NCBI RefSeq assembly: GCF_000019845.1
Contig: NC_010581.1
Span: 811,501 to 875,500, forward strand
DNA from: Beijerinckia indica subsp. indica ATCC 9039
Lineage (GTDB): Bacteria > Pseudomonadota > Alphaproteobacteria > Rhizobiales > Beijerinckiaceae
Reading direction: 5' to 3'
DNA: 64,000 bases
Part shown: one piece after another, positions 1 to 9,546 of the stretch
How positions within the stretch are numbered: the first letter of the stretch is position 1
Layout: each line of letters begins with the position of its first letter
The notes under the pieces: model-generated
The model's input: the letters and a program-made list of their open reading frames with translations, nothing else
What the model was told of the DNA's origin: nothing
The model's database searches: none
Program-made: the position numbers and the translations under genes

Positions 1-45
1 CTTGGCTCAGCCTGATCGCTAGAGAGCGGGGCTGAGCGTTTTAGC

Positions 46-1461
46 TCAAGCTTGCCGGGCCGCCCGCGCGTGATCCAGAAGGAAGCTCTCGATCGCGGCC
101 TGATCATTGGGAAGCACGGTAAAATGTTCTGGCTTTTTGATGATTTCGGCAAGATGTTCGGGCAAAGGAGGACGCAGGCCTGTCGCTGCTTCCATGGCAT
201 CCGGGAATTTAGCGGGATGGGCGGTTCCCAGAACCACCATCGGGCTGGTGCTCGCATGCTGTTTGGCATGGCGATGGGCAGCAGCCATGCCGACCGCCGT
301 ATGAGGGTCGATCAGCATTTCGGCGTTCCGCCAAATCCGGGTGATCTCCGCCGTGGTGTCCGCTTCGCCAACGCTGATGGCGTCGAATTCTGCGCGAATG
401 GTTTCGAGCGGGCCGGAATCGATGGTGAACCCGCGCGATTGCCCGAGTTGCGCCATCAGGCGGCGCAAGGATGAGGCGTCGCGGTTGTAAGCTTCGAAGA
501 GCAGGCGCTCGAAATTCGAGGAAACTTGAATGTCCATCGAGGGGGATTGGGTGGGCTGCACGCCCTTCACTTCGTAGCGTCCCTCCGCCAAAGCGCGGAC
601 CAGAATGTCATTGGCATTGGTGGCGATCACCAGCCGATCGATGGCTAGACCCATCCGTTTTGCGATCCAGCCAGCGAGAATATCACCGAAATTGCCGGTC
701 GGGACCGTATAGGACACCGGCCGGTGGGGGGCGCCCAGCACGACGGCGCTCGTGAAATAATAGACGCTCTGGGCGACGACACGCGCCCAATTGATCGAAT
801 TGACCCCGGAAAGATTCAGACGCTGGCGCAGGGCCTCGTTCTGGAACAGGCCTTTGAGAATGGCCTGCGCATCGTCGAAGGTCCCTTCGAGGGCGATGGC
901 GTGAATATTGGCATCTTCGACCGTGGTCATCTGTCGGCGCTGGACATCCGAGACGCGTCCATGCGGATAGAGGATGAAGACATCGACCTGTTCGAGACCT
1001 CGAAAAGCCTCGATCGCCGCCGCGCCCGTGTCACCCGAAGTCGCCCCGACAATCGTCGCCCGCGCACCACGCTCCTTGAGCACATGGTCCATCAGCCGCC
1101 CGAGCAATTGCATGGCGACATCCTTGAACGCCAAGGTCGGGCCATGGAACAATTCGAGGAGGAACGTGCCACTATCGATTTGCGAGAGCGGTGTGACGGC
1201 CGGATGCCGGAACCCCGCATAGGCCGCTTCGATCATGTCGCGCAGAATCGGCAATGGCAGATCGTCGCCGACGAAAGGCGCGATGACCTGAGTCGCGACC
1301 TCGGCATAGGGTTTTCCGGCAAAGCCCTTGATCGTTTCCGGCGTGAAATGCGGATAATGGTCCGGCAGATAGAGACCGCCATCCGGCGCGAGGCCAGTGA
1401 GCAGGGCTTGCGTGAAGCTGAGCGGCGGAGCCTCGCCGCGCGTCGAAAGATATTTGATCAT
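46..1461 (-). CDS. thrC: threonine synthase
   Basis: Converts O-phospho-L-homoserine to L-threonine with pyridoxal phosphate, the last step of threonine synthesis in the cytoplasm. The protein (471 aa) has the expected N-terminal YLSTRG and APDGGLY motifs, the LAFKD motif with the PLP lysine near residue 113, and the phosphate-binding GATSGDTG loop near residue 139, so it is full length for the long proteobacterial form. The frame stays open up to 1530, but the ATG at 1461 (MIKYLSTRG) matches the family start. It lies downstream of the cytochrome oxidase/SURF1 genes on the same strand, separated by a hairpin-rich gap, so it may be read from its own promoter. Confidence 0.95.
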   Translation of the reverse strand: MIKYLSTRGEAPPLSFTQALLTGLAPDGGLYLPDHYPHFTPETIKGFAGKPYAEVATQVIAPFVGDDLPLPILRDMIEAAYAGFRHPAVTPLSQIDSGTFLLELFHGPTLAFKDVAMQLLGRLMDHVLKERGARATIVGATSGDTGAAAIEAFRGLEQVDVFILYPHGRVSDVQRRQMTTVEDANIHAIALEGTFDDAQAILKGLFQNEALRQRLNLSGVNSINWARVVAQSVYYFTSAVVLGAPHRPVSYTVPTGNFGDILAGWIAKRMGLAIDRLVIATNANDILVRALAEGRYEVKGVQPTQSPSMDIQVSSNFERLLFEAYNRDASSLRRLMAQLGQSRGFTIDSGPLETIRAEFDAISVGEADTTAEITRIWRNAEMLIDPHTAVGMAAAHRHAKQHASTSPMVVLGTAHPAKFPDAMEAATGLRPPLPEHLAEIIKKPEHFTVLPNDQAAIESFLLDHARAARQA

Positions 1462-1572
1462 CGAACCTCGAACCCATTCCGGCAGATGCTGGAACGGTCT
1501 GTCAAAACCATTGCTCTCGTCGCTATTCAAGAGAGCGGTGTTTCGTCAAACAAAATCCGCTAAGCAGCCTCG

Positions 1573-1665
1573 CGTGGCTAAAGCCACGATTGATTTTGCT
1601 TTTCTAAGGCAAAATCAATGCTGCCTATTGGTTTAAGTGTAAGCAGACTTTGAAAAGTCTGCTTA
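1573..1665. repeat. three consecutive hairpins between SURF1 gene and thrC
   Basis: Three inverted repeats stand side by side: 1573-1588 (6-bp arms, loop TAAA), 1589-1619 (11-bp arms, 9-nt loop) and 1640-1665 (about 10-bp arms). They lie after the SURF1 stop codon and before thrC on the minus strand. They could terminate the oxidase transcript, attenuate read-through into thrC, or be a mobile palindromic unit. Confidence 0.6.
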
Positions 1666-1680
1666 GCCGGCGGTTCGGCA

Positions 1681-2448
1681 TCAGGCCGCCGCGCCTTTTC
1701 GCGCATTCCAAACGAAGACGAGAAAGACCAGGAGAAGGCCAATCGCAAGGCCGAACCAGGTCAGAGCGTAGGAAAGATGATTGTTGGGGAATGAAATCTC
1801 GGTCGTGCCCGGACGCGGCCAGGTTGTGTCTTGGTGCGGTTCGGGATCGAGATCGATGCTGAAAGGCGCGGCATTGTCGGCCTGCAAGGCGCTGGCGATC
1901 AGTGCCGGGTCTCTCGTGAAGAACTCGCCTTTTTCCGGCTTGTCGGCTGGGGTGAAGAGATTGCGCTCCTCGGGCGGCCGCATCAATCCGCTCAGGGTCA
2001 CGGAAGGCGAGGGGGATGCGGCGGGAAGCAGCGCCTCGTTTTTGCGATCGAGTGGCACGAAGCCGCGATTGACGATGACGGTGCCGCCGCTGGAGAGCAG
2101 GAAGGGCGTCATCACGAAATAGCCGGGACCGCCGCCGGCCGCCACGGCATTGGCGGAGCCGCGAAAAACCAGGGCGTCGCGGCCGGTCAGGAAAGACCCG
2201 CTCAAGGTGACATGCCGGTAATCATAATCCGCCGGCGCGAGGCTTGGCCATTGCGCGGGCGGAGGCAGGGCCTGCGGCGGGCTTTTGGCGCGCGCTTCGA
2301 TCTTCGCGATCAGATCTTCTTTCCAGGCGAGACGCTGCAATTGCCAGACGCCGAGCAGGATCAACAGGACGAAGGAAAAGACCGCGAAAATCGTGGGCCA
2401 GAACAGGCCGCGGGAGGCGCGCATATCGGCTCGCTTTGATGAGGTCAC
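1681..2448 (-). CDS. SURF1 family cytochrome oxidase assembly protein
   Basis: A 255-aa inner-membrane protein with one transmembrane segment near residues 15-37, a large periplasmic loop, and a second membrane segment near the C terminus (about 228-248). This is the two-helix layout of SURF1/Shy1. The motif LGVWQLQRLAWKE just after the first helix is typical. SURF1 proteins help insert heme a into subunit I of aa3 oxidases. The gene overlaps the end of the DUF983 gene by 4 bp and closes the cytochrome oxidase cluster. Confidence 0.9.
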   Translation of the reverse strand: MTSSKRADMRASRGLFWPTIFAVFSFVLLILLGVWQLQRLAWKEDLIAKIEARAKSPPQALPPPAQWPSLAPADYDYRHVTLSGSFLTGRDALVFRGSANAVAAGGGPGYFVMTPFLLSSGGTVIVNRGFVPLDRKNEALLPAASPSPSVTLSGLMRPPEERNLFTPADKPEKGEFFTRDPALIASALQADNAAPFSIDLDPEPHQDTTWPRPGTTEISFPNNHLSYALTWFGLAIGLLLVFLVFVWNARKGAAA

Positions 2449-2828
2449 TGGTTTTCGAGCCGGCCCTGTTCGGCTTTATGCTTATATTGCATGGCAATGA
2501 GCCAGCCCTTCAAAGGGCGTAGCAAGCCGCCGCAAATGAGGACGGTCAGCGGGAAAAACAGGATGATATGGACCCAGATAGGCGGCTCATAAGTGAGTTC
2601 GGTCCAAAGCGCTAGTCCAAGGACGATGAAACCGCCGATCAGGGTCACAAAGACCGCTGGCCCGTCACCCGCATCGATAAAGGTGAAATCCAGGCCGCAA
2701 TGGGTACAGCGCGGATTGAGCGTCAGAAAATTATGGAACAGCTTGCCCTCGCCGCAGCGTGGACAGGTCCCCTTCAATCCGGTGAGCAGGGGTGAAAGCG
2801 GGGGAACTGGTGTGTTGGGTTCATTCAT
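2445..2828 (-). CDS. DUF983 family membrane protein
   Basis: A 127-aa protein with two CxxC pairs (CPRCGEGKLF and CTHCGLDF) that probably bind zinc, followed by two hydrophobic segments. This is the DUF983 pattern found beside ctaE in alphaproteobacterial cytochrome oxidase clusters; the biochemical role is not established. The open frame extends to 2960, but the ATG at 2828 (MNEPNTPVPP) lies directly before the conserved part, and the upstream extension runs back into the ctaE 3' region. It overlaps the SURF1 gene start by 4 bp, which suggests translational coupling. Confidence 0.85.
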   Translation of the reverse strand: MNEPNTPVPPLSPLLTGLKGTCPRCGEGKLFHNFLTLNPRCTHCGLDFTFIDAGDGPAVFVTLIGGFIVLGLALWTELTYEPPIWVHIILFFPLTVLICGGLLRPLKGWLIAMQYKHKAEQGRLENQ

Positions 2829-2922
2829 GGCGAATCGTAAGCCTTCGAGACCATCGGCGCAATGAAAAGGGCGGCCGTGGCCGCCCTTGAAGATATGAAG
2901 AGGGAAGGAAGCTTTGGAGGCC

Positions 2923-3786
2923 TCAGCCTTCCATCGCGGCGCCCCACGAACCCCAGACATAGATGCTGGCGAACAGAACCAGCCAGATCACGTCAACGAA
3001 GTGCCAATACCAAGCGGCGAATTCGAAGCCGAGATGATGCGTGGGGGTGAATTGGCCGGCTTGGACGCGAATCAGGCAGACCAGCAGGAAGATCGTGCCG
3101 ACGATGACGTGGAAGCCATGGAAGCCCGTCGCCATGAAGAAAGTGGCGCCGAAAATCGAGCCTTTGAACGCGAAGGGAGCGTGCAGATATTCATAACCCT
3201 GCACGAAGCTGAACACGACGCCGAGCACGACCGTGAGAAGCAGGGCCTTCTTGACCGTGCTGCGGTCGTTTTCGAGAAGGGCATGATGCGCCCAGGTGAC
3301 CGTGGTGCCGGAGGTCAGCAGAATGAGCGTGTTGAGGAGCGGCAGGCGCCAGGGGTCGATGACCTCGAGGCCCTTCGGCGGCCAGACCCCGCCGAGGAAC
3401 TGCGTCCGCAGATATTCGGTCGGGAAGTTCGGGAAGAGGCTGGTGTTGAAGAACGCCCAGAACCAAGCGACGAAGAACATCACCTCGGAGGCGATGAACA
3501 AGATCATGCCATAACGATGGCTGAGCTGAACGACGCGGGTGTGGTAGCCGCCATATTCGGCTTCCCGGATGACATCGGTCCACCAGGCCGCCATGACGTA
3601 CAGCACGCCGATAAGGCCGGCGAAGAAGACATAAGAGCCGATTTTCGCGCCGCCGAAGGTCAAGCCCTTCATATACATGACACCGCCGACGGCCAGGACG
3701 AAAGCGCTGATCGATGCGGTCAGAGGCCATGGGCTCGGATCGACGAGATGATAATCGTGGTTCGGTTTCGCATGCGCGTCCGACAT
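2923..3786 (-). CDS. ctaE: cytochrome c oxidase subunit III
   Basis: A 287-aa seven-helix membrane subunit of the aa3-type oxidase. Family signatures are visible: HDYHLVDPSPWPL at the N terminus, EVMFFVAWFWAFF, the GFHGFHV segment and a C-terminal WYWHFVDVIWL helix. Subunit III stabilises subunit I and supports proton uptake in the terminal oxidase. It is the most 3' core oxidase subunit of this cluster and is followed by the DUF983 and SURF1 genes. The upstream gap carries a dispersed repeat, so it may have its own promoter. Confidence 0.96.
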   Translation of the reverse strand: MSDAHAKPNHDYHLVDPSPWPLTASISAFVLAVGGVMYMKGLTFGGAKIGSYVFFAGLIGVLYVMAAWWTDVIREAEYGGYHTRVVQLSHRYGMILFIASEVMFFVAWFWAFFNTSLFPNFPTEYLRTQFLGGVWPPKGLEVIDPWRLPLLNTLILLTSGTTVTWAHHALLENDRSTVKKALLLTVVLGVVFSFVQGYEYLHAPFAFKGSIFGATFFMATGFHGFHVIVGTIFLLVCLIRVQAGQFTPTHHLGFEFAAWYWHFVDVIWLVLFASIYVWGSWGAAMEG

Positions 3787-4159
3787 GAGAGTCTACCTTC
3801 TTTATGGCTGCGAGAGCCTGTTCTCCGGTCGTGGTTCCATTCGAGGCTGAATGGAAATGGATAATCGTCCTGTTCCAAACGCGAGGCCCATCACGGGCCT
3901 TTAGTCTAATCTGCTCTCTGCCGGCTTTGCCTTGTTTGACCGGCAGGGTCAAGGCGAACTGGTCGTTTTTGAGGCCACCCGCGTTGATGTAACGCATATA
4001 TCAAAAGACTAGGTCCAACGGTCATGAGACTGATACCAACGGTCATTCTTTACGACCTTTGGTATGACAGTTGGACCATTCTCGAATTTTCCTCATGTCT
4101 TTGAAAAGACGGAAAACCCAAGAAGGGAACCGAGAGACGCATATCGTGCCTCTAGGCTT
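3787..4159. repeat. intergenic gap with dispersed repeat copy A
   Basis: No gene is seen in this gap between ctaG and ctaE. About 4012-4140 is a repeat: an ATACCAACGGTCAT-type stretch with its inverted partner GACCTTTGGTATGAC, then TTGGACC, a GAATTTTCC half-palindrome and TCTTTGAAAAGAC. It aligns closely with 41383-41500 and more loosely with 27063-27145. Confidence 0.65.
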
Positions 4160-4786
4160 TTACAGCGGTTTGTCGGCCCCTTCGCGATGATCGCTTGAAG
4201 CCGTGACAGGAGCCTTGGGCTTCGAGGCGAAAAATGTATAGGAAAGGGTGATCTGATCGACGCCTTTCATCGTGGCGTCCTGTTCGAGTGCCGGGTCAAG
4301 AAAGAAGACGACTGGCATGTCCACGGTTTCATGCGCGGCGAGCGTCTGCTCGCTGAAGCAGAAACAGGAGATCTTATCGAAATAGCCGCCACTGTTTTCG
4401 GGCGTCACATTATACATGGCCTGGGCGGAGACCTCGTGATCGGCCTGATTGGTGACTTTATAGAACACGGTCGCGACCGTGCCGGTCCGCAGGCGAATCT
4501 GTGCGGTTTCGGGTGCAAAGCTCCAAGGCAGGCCTCTAGCGACATTGGCGTCGAACCGCACGATGATTTCGCGTTGGCCCGGCGCCGCCGGCGCCTCCTT
4601 GGCGACCTGAGTCGTGCCGCCATAGCCTGTCGCGGCGCAAAACATCCGATAAAGCGGCACGGCGGCGAAGGAGAGACCGAGCATGCCGAAAATGACGCCG
4701 GTCACGAGGATGGCGCTCAAAGCTTTGCCACCCGTTGAACCGGCATTGCGGGACGGACCCGCCTCGGGAGAGGGGGAATCGCTCAT
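4160..4786 (-). CDS. ctaG: cytochrome c oxidase assembly protein Cox11/CtaG
   Basis: A 208-aa protein anchored by one N-terminal transmembrane helix (about residues 22-44) with a periplasmic domain that delivers copper to the CuB site of subunit I. The motifs AAVPLYRMFCAATGYGGT and the copper-binding CFCFSEQ are clear. The frame is open to 4882, but the ATG at 4786 (MSDSPSPEAG) starts just after the CoxF stop codon, and the upstream extension is an overlap with coxF in another frame. It belongs to the oxidase assembly run ctaB-coxF-ctaG. Confidence 0.94.
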   Translation of the reverse strand: MSDSPSPEAGPSRNAGSTGGKALSAILVTGVIFGMLGLSFAAVPLYRMFCAATGYGGTTQVAKEAPAAPGQREIIVRFDANVARGLPWSFAPETAQIRLRTGTVATVFYKVTNQADHEVSAQAMYNVTPENSGGYFDKISCFCFSEQTLAAHETVDMPVVFFLDPALEQDATMKGVDQITLSYTFFASKPKAPVTASSDHREGADKPL

Positions 4787-4787
4787 C

Positions 4788-4955
4788 TCATAGAGGCCTG
4801 TTGAGGACACCAGGGCCGAGTTTGGCGATGGTGACCAGATAGAACAACAGAATGAAGAAAGCGACGGCAAGGCCAATCGCAATATTGCGCTGCCGCCGGC
4901 TTTTCTCTTGCTCCGGCGTCAACACGATGCCTTCCGGCTTATTCTCTTCCGTCAT
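4788..4955 (-). CDS. CoxF-like small membrane protein
   Basis: A 55-aa protein translated directly from the sequence; it begins MTEENKPEGIVLTPEQEKSR and has one hydrophobic helix (about residues 25-44). A small CoxF-type protein between ctaB and ctaG is usual in alphaproteobacterial oxidase clusters, and the N-terminal basic stretch plus single helix fits. It ends 1 nt before the ctaG start codon, so the two are probably translationally coupled. Its exact role in oxidase assembly is not known. Confidence 0.8.
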   Translation of the reverse strand: MTEENKPEGIVLTPEQEKSRRQRNIAIGLAVAFFILLFYLVTIAKLGPGVLNRPL

Positions 4956-4973
4956 GAGCGGATCCTTTCCAGC

Positions 4974-5939
4974 TCAATGAAAAAACCCGGGGAACATGCC
5001 CGAGGTCAACCAGGCGCCCATCGCGACGACGATTGGCACGAGCCTTTCGACGACGATCTCGGCGAACAGCAGGAACAGATAGAGGATAGAAAAACCGAAT
5101 AGGGCCTTGGCATGACGATCGGCCGAGGGCCCCTCTTGCACGATATAGACACGCGCCGCGAAAAAGAGCATGGCGGCGCCAAGTGCGATCGACAGCATGC
5201 CATAGACGAACGAAGCGAAACCGAGCAGCCAGGGGGCGACACCGAGCGGGGCGAGCAGCAGCGTATAGAGAAGGATTTCCAGCCGCGTGCGCGCGGCGCC
5301 CTTGACGTTGGGCATCATCGGGATGCCGGCCTGCCGGTAATCTTCCGAACGCCCCAAAGCGAGCGCCCAGAAATGCGGCGGGGTCCAGATGAAGATGATG
5401 GCGAAGAGGATGAAGCTTGAGAGGCTGAAGTGGCCAGTCGCCGCGGCATAACCGACCATGGGCGGAAAGGCGCCGGCTGCGCCGCCAATGACAATATTCT
5501 GAGGCGTCGAACGCTTCAGCCACATTGTATAGATGACGACATAGAAAAAGATGGTGAAGGCCAGAAAGCCGGCGGCCAGCCAATTCGCGACAATGCCGAG
5601 CGTGAAGACTGAGAGGAAGGACAGCGTCAGGCCGAAGGCCAAAGCCTCGTTCGGCATAACCCGACCAAGCGGAATCGGGCGTTTGGCCGTGCGCTTCATC
5701 ACGGCGTCGATATCGGCGTCATACCACATATTGAGGGCGCCCGAAGCGCCGGCGCCGACGGCAATGGCGAGCAGGCTTGCGAAACCGACGATTGGATGGA
5801 CGGGATCGGGAGCGATCAACATGCCGGCCAAGGCGGTAAAAATGACCAGCGACATGACCCGGGGTTTCAGCAGCGCGAAATAATCGGACGGACCGGCGCT
5901 CGAAATCGAAACGGAGGGTGCTTGGCTGATAAAGGTCAT
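4974..5939 (-). CDS. ctaB: protoheme IX farnesyltransferase (heme O synthase)
   Basis: Adds a farnesyl group to heme b to make heme O, the precursor of heme a for the oxidase encoded beside it. The 321-aa protein has the UbiA-family pattern: [16 protein letters not shown], the first Asp-rich motif [15 protein letters not shown] near residue 90, and multiple transmembrane helices. It follows ctaD on the minus strand after a gap with a strong hairpin, and precedes coxF by 18 nt. Length is normal for CtaB/CyoE. Confidence 0.95.
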   Translation of the reverse strand: MTFISQAPSVSISSAGPSDYFALLKPRVMSLVIFTALAGMLIAPDPVHPIVGFASLLAIAVGAGASGALNMWYDADIDAVMKRTAKRPIPLGRVMPNEALAFGLTLSFLSVFTLGIVANWLAAGFLAFTIFFYVVIYTMWLKRSTPQNIVIGGAAGAFPPMVGYAAATGHFSLSSFILFAIIFIWTPPHFWALALGRSEDYRQAGIPMMPNVKGAARTRLEILLYTLLLAPLGVAPWLLGFASFVYGMLSIALGAAMLFFAARVYIVQEGPSADRHAKALFGFSILYLFLLFAEIVVERLVPIVVAMGAWLTSGMFPGFFH

Positions 5940-6106
5940 GTTGAAAGCGTGCCGGGTTGGGCCGAAGCCTGAAGCTTTGTAAGTCTTTCCGCCGCGAGCC
6001 CTATGGCTTCAGCGGGAAAAGGCGCGAAAGATCGAAACCTAGAACTAGAAAGTAAACCAGTGACCAGGGGTTCACTGGCGGCAGAACCGGGAGAAGCCAA
6101 TCTCCT

Positions 6107-6150
6107 GGATAAAATCTGGCCTTCGAAACACCAAACGCCAGATTTTATCC
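6107..6150. repeat. 14-bp inverted repeat between ctaD and ctaB
   Basis: Perfect 14-bp arms (6107-6120 and 6137-6150) around a 16-nt loop. A second weaker 7-bp stem lies just upstream near 6057-6078. The position, after the ctaD stop and before ctaB on the minus strand, suggests an mRNA stabiliser or a partial terminator that sets the ratio of subunit I to the assembly factors. Confidence 0.6.
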
Positions 6151-6198
6151 ACGAAAGGGAAACCGCGGCGCGCCGGAAGACGCGCCGCGGGAGAAGTT

Positions 6199-7866
6199 TT
6201 AGTGATCCGAACCGACGATGCGCGGCAGGGTCTCATATTGATGGAACGGAGGCGGCGAGCTCAGGGTCCATTCGAGAGTTGTCGCACCCACACCCCAGGG
6301 ATTATCGCCGGCAAGACGCTTCTCGGAGAAGGCCTTGAAGACGATGTAGAGGAAGAAGACGACGCTGATGCCGGAGATATAAGCGCCGATCGAGGAAACC
6401 GTGTTCCACAAAGTATAGGCGTCGGGATAGTCGATATAGCGCCGCGGCATGCCAGCAAGACCCAGGAAATGCTGCGGGAAGAAGGTCAGGTTGACGCCGA
6501 TGAAGAACATCCAGAAGTGAATCTTGGCGAGGCTTTCATTGTACAGATAGCCCGACATTTTCGGGAACCAGTAATAGAAGCCCGCGAAGATCGCGAAGAC
6601 GGCGCCGAGCGACAGCACGTAATGGAAGTGCGCGACGACGTAATAGGTTTCATGCAGAGCGCGGTCGGTTGCGGCATTGGCGAGGACGACGCCGGTGACA
6701 CCGCCGACCGTGAACACCATGATGAAGCCGATCGCCCAGACCATCGGGGCGCGGAAGCTGATGGAACCACCCCACATGGTGGCGATCCAGGAGAAGATCT
6801 TCACGCCGGTCGGAACCGCGATCACCATCGTCGCGAAGACGAAATAGCGCTGCGTGTCGAGCGACATGCCGACGGTGTACATGTGGTGCGCCCACACGAC
6901 GAAGCCGACGACGCCGATGGCGACCATGGCATAGGCCATGCCGAGATAACCGAAGATCGGCTTTTTCGAGAAGGTCGAAATGATGTGGCTGATGATGCCG
7001 AAGGCCGGCAGGATCATGATGTAAACTTCGGGATGGCCGAAGAACCAGAAGAGATGCTGGAAGAGGAGCGGATCGCCGCCACCGGCCGGATCGAAGAAGG
7101 TGGTGCCGAAGTTACGGTCCGTCAGCAGCATGGTGAGCGCGCCGGCGAGCACCGGAAGCGACAGGACGAGAAGGAAGGACGTGGTCAGGACGCCCCAGGC
7201 GAACAGGGGCATCTTGTGCAGGGTCATGCCCGGCGCGCGCATATTGAAGATCGTGGTGATCAGGTTGATGGCGCCGACCAGCGAGGACACGCCGGCGATA
7301 TGCAGGCCGAGGATGAGGAAGTCCATGGCCGGGCCGGGATGGCCGGTGTTGGAAGACAGGGGCGGATAGAGCACCCAACCGCCGCCAAAACCCTTCATGC
7401 CAGGCGCGCCTTCGACGAAGATCGAAATCACGGCAAGCGTAAGAGAAGCGGGGAGCAGCCAGAACGAAATATTGTTCAGGCGGGGGAAGGCCATATCCGG
7501 TGCGCCGATCATCAAGGGCACGAACCAGTTGGCGAAGCCACCGATCAGCGCCGGCATGACCACGAAGAAGATCATGATCAGACCGTGGGCGGTGATGGTG
7601 ACGTTATAAAGGTTTTTGGCGGCGTCGATCGCGGTTTCCGGAGAGGCGCCGTCGATGAACTGGGCGAGATGATTGAAGATCTGAATACCTGGATGCTGCA
7701 ATTCCATGCGCATCAGGACCGACATTCCGCCGCCGACAATGGCAGCGATGACGGAGAAGATCAGATAGAGGGTGCCAATATCCTTGTGATTGGTTGAAAA
7801 CAGGAATCGTTTCAACCCGGTCGGATGTGGTGGATGATCTGTCGAATGGGCTGTGGCTGTCGCCAT
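6199..7866 (-). CDS. ctaD: cytochrome c oxidase subunit I
   Basis: Catalytic subunit of the aa3-type terminal oxidase; holds heme a and the heme a3/CuB centre that reduces oxygen to water while pumping protons. The 555-aa protein shows twelve hydrophobic helices, [10 protein letters not shown] with a heme a histidine, the CuB motif [14 protein letters not shown] with the cross-linking His/Tyr pair, [10 protein letters not shown] with the other copper histidines, and HFHYVLS with the heme a3 ligand. It lies just downstream of ctaC in the same direction and is followed by ctaB. Confidence 0.98.
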   Translation of the reverse strand: MATATAHSTDHPPHPTGLKRFLFSTNHKDIGTLYLIFSVIAAIVGGGMSVLMRMELQHPGIQIFNHLAQFIDGASPETAIDAAKNLYNVTITAHGLIMIFFVVMPALIGGFANWFVPLMIGAPDMAFPRLNNISFWLLPASLTLAVISIFVEGAPGMKGFGGGWVLYPPLSSNTGHPGPAMDFLILGLHIAGVSSLVGAINLITTIFNMRAPGMTLHKMPLFAWGVLTTSFLLVLSLPVLAGALTMLLTDRNFGTTFFDPAGGGDPLLFQHLFWFFGHPEVYIMILPAFGIISHIISTFSKKPIFGYLGMAYAMVAIGVVGFVVWAHHMYTVGMSLDTQRYFVFATMVIAVPTGVKIFSWIATMWGGSISFRAPMVWAIGFIMVFTVGGVTGVVLANAATDRALHETYYVVAHFHYVLSLGAVFAIFAGFYYWFPKMSGYLYNESLAKIHFWMFFIGVNLTFFPQHFLGLAGMPRRYIDYPDAYTLWNTVSSIGAYISGISVVFFLYIVFKAFSEKRLAGDNPWGVGATTLEWTLSSPPPFHQYETLPRIVGSDH

Positions 7867-8026
7867 CAGAGGGTCTCCTCAAAGCTGAAGATCGCGGCTC
7901 AATTGGGACGAGTGGCGGGCGGGTCAAATCCGATCGAAACCGCCGCTCGTTTTTGTCTCAGATGCATCGCCCCGCTTGGGTCGGAATAAAACGATGCGTG
8001 TTGATTCCCCTTGAAGAATCGCCCGC

Positions 8027-8914
8027 TCAGGGCTGGACCTTGATCGGGGAGGCTTCCGCGACATGCATCGGTTCGGCATCGGAAGATGCGAATTTCTGCT
8101 TCGCCGAGGCGAGCCAGGTGGCGTAATTTTCCGGGCTCACGACGCGGAATGCAATCGGCATATAGGCGTGGTCCTTGCCGCAGATCTTCGAGCATTGCCC
8201 GTAATAGATCCCTTCACGCTCGGCCTTGAACCAGGTCTCGTTGGTGCGGCCGGGCACGGCGTCGATACGGATGCCGAAGGCGGGAATGGTGAAGGAATGG
8301 ATGACGTCGTCGGCGGTCACGAGGACATGCACGACTTTGCCGACCGGCACGACCGCCTCATTGTCGACGGAAAGCTGACGGATGAAGCCGTCTTTCTCGT
8401 TACCCTCGGTGAGAAGGGTCGAATCGAACTCGAAACCGCCGCCCTGATCCTTCGGATAGGCGTAGCTCCAGTACCATTGCTTGCCGGTGACCTTAACCGT
8501 CAGATCGGACGGAGGCACCACCAATTGGTGGGTGAGCAGCCGGAACGAGGGAATGGCGATCACGACGAGAATCATCACCGGCAGGATCGTCCACGCAACC
8601 TCGAGACCGGTATGATGGGTTGTGCGGGAAGGAACCGGATTGGCCTTTTCGTTGAACCGGAGCATCACGAAAACGAGCAGGCCCAGCACGAACAGGCAGA
8701 TCACTGTGATGATCGGCAGCAGGATCCAATTGTGGAAGACATGCAGCTCTTCGGCGATCGGGGTGACAGCTTCCTGCATGCTGATCTGTCCCGGACGGGC
8801 GAAACCGTCGGCGTGGGCGATGCCCATGGACAGGATGGAAGCAAGCAGTGAGCCCAATCCGATCGAGTTTCGGAGCGACCTTGGGGATCGCGCGGCTGGT
8901 TGGACAAAATTCAT
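8027..8914 (-). CDS. ctaC: cytochrome c oxidase subunit II
   Basis: Periplasmic CuA-bearing subunit that accepts electrons from cytochrome c. From the ATG at 8914 the protein is 295 aa, with a signal peptide ending near AHADG, two transmembrane helices, the aromatic GKQWYWSY patch for electron transfer, and the CuA motif YYGQCSKICGKDHAYMP (Cys-x3-Cys-x3-His-x2-Met). The open frame runs to 9091, but the ATG at 8914 has a GAGG ribosome site 8 nt upstream and gives a proper signal peptide. It is the first gene of the oxidase cluster. Confidence 0.95.
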   Translation of the reverse strand: MNFVQPAARSPRSLRNSIGLGSLLASILSMGIAHADGFARPGQISMQEAVTPIAEELHVFHNWILLPIITVICLFVLGLLVFVMLRFNEKANPVPSRTTHHTGLEVAWTILPVMILVVIAIPSFRLLTHQLVVPPSDLTVKVTGKQWYWSYAYPKDQGGGFEFDSTLLTEGNEKDGFIRQLSVDNEAVVPVGKVVHVLVTADDVIHSFTIPAFGIRIDAVPGRTNETWFKAEREGIYYGQCSKICGKDHAYMPIAFRVVSPENYATWLASAKQKFASSDAEPMHVAEASPIKVQP

Positions 8915-9546
8915 GAATATCCTCGCTCCGCTGCACGGCATAGGGCCGTGTTGACTCAAAAGCGGCCTTGGGGGCGCATTTGGCGGCGCGCCATGCGCCA
9001 ACCCGTCCAGCCTGAATGGATGAACCTTTTCGGGTTCAAAACACAAACAAGATTGAAGCGCAATAAGCCCGCATTTCATTCGTTGCGGCATAAAGGCGCT
9101 ATCACGCGCTGTTTAAGCTGCACCTTGCGTGAAACAAATGCTTCCGGCTCCGGTTTCGGGCCGATGGCTCTGCCCGTCGGTGTGGCTTGCGAGCGCCGCT
9201 TGACAGCACGGTGCGATTTGCTAGTGCTCCAGCATCGTTACCCGCCGCTTTGCGAAAGATGGCGAAAATCTGCCGATAAAACATTGTTTTCGTGGTTGAA
9301 ATCGAAAACCATCGAGGCCGCCCCGGCTCTCAGGCGGAAACAAAATCTTATGAACTCAATGACATGGTCGCGCGGTGGCCGATCCTGTCGGAACTCTGAC
9401 TAAAGTCCGATAGCCGATAGGCTCGGTCGGTGTCCTTGGGAGCAAGCATGGCTGAATGGACGGATGGTGAAATGTGGGGGCACCCACGCTTTGCTGGAGC
9501 CTTTGCGAGGCCGGCGCGATTCTTTGAGGTCACAAGCTCATGGGCG
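8915..9546. other. divergent intergenic region upstream of ctaC and the IalB gene
   Basis: About 630 bases with no convincing gene. It should contain the promoter of the oxidase operon (minus) and of the IalB-like gene (plus). Short open frames here lack ribosome sites and family features. Confidence 0.5.

Noticed and set aside
6202..7797. Very long plus-strand open frame (531 codons) opposite ctaD
   Set aside because: It is the shadow of a strongly conserved, GC-biased gene; its product has no family features and many low-complexity runs.
8600..9400. Second signal-peptide protein upstream of ctaC
   Set aside because: The N-terminal extension of the ctaC frame to 9091 has no family match, and the ATG at 8914 gives a proper signal peptide.
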